Source: JANMDN01 sp031376285 (GTDB lineage Bacteria; Actinomycetota; Thermoleophilia; Miltoncostaeales; Miltoncostaeaceae). Taken from it: a DNA stretch of 7,279 bases. This document shows, one piece after another, positions 5,605 through 7,279 of this stretch. The position numbers and the translations under genes were made by a program. The stretch is taken from the NCBI GenBank assembly GCA_031376285.1, contig JANMDN010000022.1, positions 1-7,279 on the forward strand. The letters run 5' to 3'. Under the pieces are notes generated by a model. It saw only the letters and a program-made list of their open reading frames with translations, did not search any database and was not told the origin of the DNA. How positions within the stretch are numbered: the first letter of the stretch is position 1; every line of letters starts with the position of its first letter.

Positions 5605-5775
5605 CCGACTGTCACCGATTGGCCCCGCGCTGACTGTCAGGCGGTGACGCGGCCACGATGGGAGTCCGTCCCAATCTCACGTCCTGGTGGTGTGCCTCGG
5701 CCCTTGACTGTCAAAAAAGGGGGTGTTTTTGACAGTCAAGAAATTCACGCAACGTGCGAGGAACTGCCTTGACAG
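5605..5775. promoter_or_regulatory. array of TTGAC-N-GTCAA palindromic sites upstream of the methyltransferase
   Basis: Four copies of an 11-bp palindrome with core GAC-W-GTC are centred at 5610, 5635, 5709 and 5734. The sequences are CCGACTGTCAC, CTGACTGTCAG, TTGACTGTCAA and TTGACAGTCAA. A half site TTGACAG lies at 5769-5775. The first two and the last two copies are each exactly 25 bp apart centre to centre, and the two pairs are 74 bp apart (about seven helical turns). This looks like a multi-site operator for a dimeric regulator. The nearest copy is 65 bp before the methyltransferase GTG. The binding protein is unknown. Confidence 0.55.
5703..5740. repeat. perfect 15-bp-arm inverted repeat
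   Basis: The left arm CTTGACTGTCAAAAA (5703-5717) and right arm TTTTTGACAGTCAAG (5726-5740) are exact reverse complements, separated by the 8-nt loop AGGGGGTG. Each arm contains one full TTGAC-N-GTCAA palindrome. The stem is AT-rich, unlike a classical GC stem plus U-tract terminator. It lies 57 bp beyond the response regulator stop, so a terminator role for that gene is possible but not favoured over an operator. Confidence 0.85.
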
Positions 5776-5796
5776 CGGACGGCGGGGCAGAGCCCG

Positions 5797-6438
5797 TCAG
5801 GCGACCGCGTGTTCGACGGCCCAGCGCGTCAGCTCGGCGCGACGGCGCAGGCCCGTCTTCTGACGGATCCGGCCGAGGTGGTTCTGGACGGTGCGCGGCG
5901 AGATCGAGAGCGCGAGCGCGATCTCCTTGTCGGTACGTCCGCGGGCGATCAGGCGCAGTATTTCATGTTCGCGGGCGCCCAGCAGCGGGCGAAGGCGCGA
6001 GGGTTCGCCCCGGGACGACGAGGAGTACGCCTGCAGGAGGTGGCCAGCAAGGCTCGGGCTGATCACCGACCCCCCGGCGTGGACCGTCAGTACGGCCTCG
6101 CACAATTCACTGCGGTTGCAGCGCTTCGTGAGGTAGCCAGCTGCTCCCGACGCGACCGAATCAAGGAGTGAGTCTGGGCGCTCGCTTGCCGTGAGCACCA
6201 GGATTCTCGTCGCGAGTCGCTCGTGACGGAGGCGTTCGAGCACCATCATCCCGCCCATCTCCGGCATGAAGAGATCGAGCGTGAGGATGTCGGGGCGCAG
6301 CGCGATGGTCTTCTGGAGCGCCTCGCGGCCATCCGCGGCCTCGCCGACGACCTGAATGCTCGGGTGAGCGTCGAGTGCGGCGATGAACCCCTCTCGGAAA
6401 AGGGGGAAGTCCTCGGCGACGAGTACCCGAACGGCCAT
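5797..6438 (-). CDS. NarL/FixJ-family response regulator (orphan)
   Basis: The 213-residue protein is a two-domain response regulator. The receiver domain (about 3-120) has the acidic pocket Glu9-Asp10, phosphoacceptor Asp55 in LTLDLFMPE, Thr83 in VLTAS, and Lys105 in GYLTKR. The LuxR-type helix-turn-helix (about 150-210) reads LGAREHEILRLIARGRTDKEIA followed by SISPRTVQNHLGRIRQKTGL. Phosphorylation at Asp55 would be expected to drive dimerisation and DNA binding. ATG 6438 is chosen because GGAGGA lies 4 nt before it and the receiver begins at once; the frame stays open 47 codons upstream without similarity. No histidine kinase is adjacent in the window, so its partner is elsewhere. It is divergent from acs, making acs a candidate target, which is inference. 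Confidence 0.93.
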   Translation of the reverse strand: MAVRVLVAEDFPLFREGFIAALDAHPSIQVVGEAADGREALQKTIALRPDILTLDLFMPEMGGMMVLERLRHERLATRILVLTASERPDSLLDSVASGAAGYLTKRCNRSELCEAVLTVHAGGSVISPSLAGHLLQAYSSSSRGEPSRLRPLLGAREHEILRLIARGRTDKEIALALSISPRTVQNHLGRIRQKTGLRRRAELTRWAVEHAVA

Positions 6439-6458
6439 CGATTCCTCCGACGCAGGCG

Positions 6459-6475
6459 CCAGCACGGCGTGCTGG
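6459..6475. promoter_or_regulatory. palindrome in the response regulator leader
   Basis: CCAGCAC and GTGCTGG form a perfect 7-bp inverted repeat around GGC, about 20 bp upstream of the response regulator start codon. It could be an operator, for example for autoregulation, or a small leader hairpin. A weak GATAGT (-10-like) lies just upstream on the minus strand, at about 6484-6489. Such a GC-rich 7-bp palindrome could also arise by chance. Confidence 0.35.
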
Positions 6476-6635
6476 TCGCCGTGACTATCGGCAGGCGCGT
6501 CCATCCCTAAAGCGGCGCGGGTGTCGCCGAACCGGTGGCGTGAGTCCCCGGTGGACCGGATGCTGCTGGCGCCGCTCAAGCGACGAGCGCGGGGGTGTTG
6601 GTTGAACGGTCGGCCCGTCGCGATTGGGCGTCGAC

Positions 6636-6641
6636 TAGGAT
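6636..6641 (+). promoter_or_regulatory. possible -10 element for acs
   Basis: TAGGAT fits the actinobacterial TANNNT -10 pattern and lies 38 bp before the acs ATG, leaving room for a short leader with the GAGGAG ribosome binding site. No -35 hexamer is visible at the right distance; TTGAAC at 6602-6607 is too far upstream (28-bp gap). Treat as tentative. Confidence 0.3.
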
Positions 6642-6679
6642 CGCCCGGTCACGCCGGTGCGACGAACGAGGAGTCCGCG

Positions 6680-7279
6680 ATGAGCGACGACCATGCCACC
6701 ATTGACACGCTGCAGGTCGAGGAGCGGAGCTTTCTGCCACCGGCCGCGTTCGTCGAGCGCGCGCGGGTCGCAGACCCTGAGATCTACGCGAAGGCATCGG
6801 CCGATCTCGAGGCGTACTGGGAGACCCAGGCGGGTGAGCTCGACTGGATCGAGCCGTGGACGCAAGTCTGCGACCGCTCGAACCCACCGTTCTTCAAGTG
6901 GTTCATCGGCGGGAAGCTCAACGTCAGCGTGAACTGCCTCGACCGCCACCTCGCGACGCGCGGCGACAAGGTCGCCTTCCACTGGGAGGGCGAGCCGGGT
7001 GAGACGCAAGCGATCACATACCGCGACCTCCACGCTCGCGTCTGTCGGTTCGCAAACGCGCTGCGCGGGCTCGGCGTCAAGAAGGGCGACCGGGTTGCGA
7101 TCTACCTCGGGATGACCCCAGAGCTTCCCGTCGCGATCCTCGCGTGCGCCCGCATCGGCGCCGGTCACACGGTCGTCTTCGGTGGGTTCTCGTCCGAGGC
7201 GCTCCGCGACCGGGTGATCGACTTCGAGGCGAAGGTCTGTATCACCGCCGACGAGGGCTGGCGGGCCGGCAAGAAGGTG
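6680..7279 (+). CDS. acs: acetyl-CoA synthetase, N-terminal part (runs off the right edge)
   Basis: The frame is open for 200 codons from ATG 6680 to the end of the window; the full enzyme is usually about 650 residues. The visible part covers the ACAS N-terminal domain (about 35-92), with EAYWETQAGELDWIEPW then FFKWFIGGKLNVSVNCLDRH. The start of the AMP-binding domain follows, with ITYRDLHARVCRFANALRGLGV, GDRVAIYLGMTPELPVAILAC, and RIGAGHTVVFGGFSSEALRDR (159-179). These match acetyl-CoA synthetase, which activates acetate with ATP and CoA through acetyl-AMP. Propionyl-CoA synthetase is a less likely alternative. The ATP and CoA sites and the regulatory C-terminal lysine lie outside. GAGGAG sits 6 nt before the ATG. 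The gene is divergent from the orphan response regulator across 241 bp. Confidence 0.93.
   Translation, partial: MSDDHATIDTLQVEERSFLPPAAFVERARVADPEIYAKASADLEAYWETQAGELDWIEPWTQVCDRSNPPFFKWFIGGKLNVSVNCLDRHLATRGDKVAFHWEGEPGETQAITYRDLHARVCRFANALRGLGVKKGDRVAIYLGMTPELPVAILACARIGAGHTVVFGGFSSEALRDRVIDFEAKVCITADEGWRAGKKV

Noticed and set aside
5729..5751. TTGACA as a sigma-70 -35 element on the plus strand
   Set aside because: The position 17 bp downstream reads ACGTGC, not a -10 element, and no plus-strand gene follows; the TTGACA is better explained as part of the palindrome.

Overview
The window is GC-rich bacterial chromosome with dense genes, compact overlaps and GTG/TTG starts next to ATG. It looks like an actinobacterium. 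The primary sigma factor has a short N-terminus and ends in an ENQSL-type region 4, which from memory resembles the class Thermoleophilia (Solirubrobacterales relatives). That placement is inference and was not searched. Eight protein genes are supported, two of them cut by the window edges, plus regulatory DNA. No RNA gene, insertion sequence or CRISPR array was seen.

Left part (1-3343), all on the minus strand. Reading in the direction of transcription: a membrane-anchored TPR protein (3343-2576), the primary sigma factor rpoD (2332-1253), two tandem hairpins at the rpoD 3' end, then a tightly overlapping three-gene unit. That unit is a beta-hydroxyacid dehydrogenase (1188-331), a 57-residue tail-anchored mini-protein (334-161) and the start of a MOSC-domain protein (164-1, cut by the window edge). 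The three overlap by 4 nt each (ATGA and GTGA), which indicates co-translation.

Middle (3344-5545). A solitary PilT-type retraction ATPase on the plus strand starts at a TTG codon 63 bp from the divergent TPR gene. It converges on a class I SAM-dependent methyltransferase. A long hairpin, with one arm inside the methyltransferase coding end, separates the two genes and probably acts as a two-way terminator.

Right part (5546-7279). Upstream of the methyltransferase lies a set of TTGAC-N-GTCAA palindromes in two pairs. Both pairs have the same 25-bp centre-to-centre spacing, and one pair forms a perfect 15-bp-arm inverted repeat. Next comes an orphan NarL/LuxR-type response regulator on the minus strand. 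It is divergent from the start of an acetyl-CoA synthetase (acs), which runs off the right edge.

Most of the content is ordinary housekeeping. The parts worth following up are the palindrome array at 5605-5775, the overlapping dehydrogenase/mini-protein/MOSC unit, the unusual junction between rpoD and the dehydrogenase, and the pairing of a lone pilT with a membrane TPR protein. I did not find clear evidence of a wholly new system.
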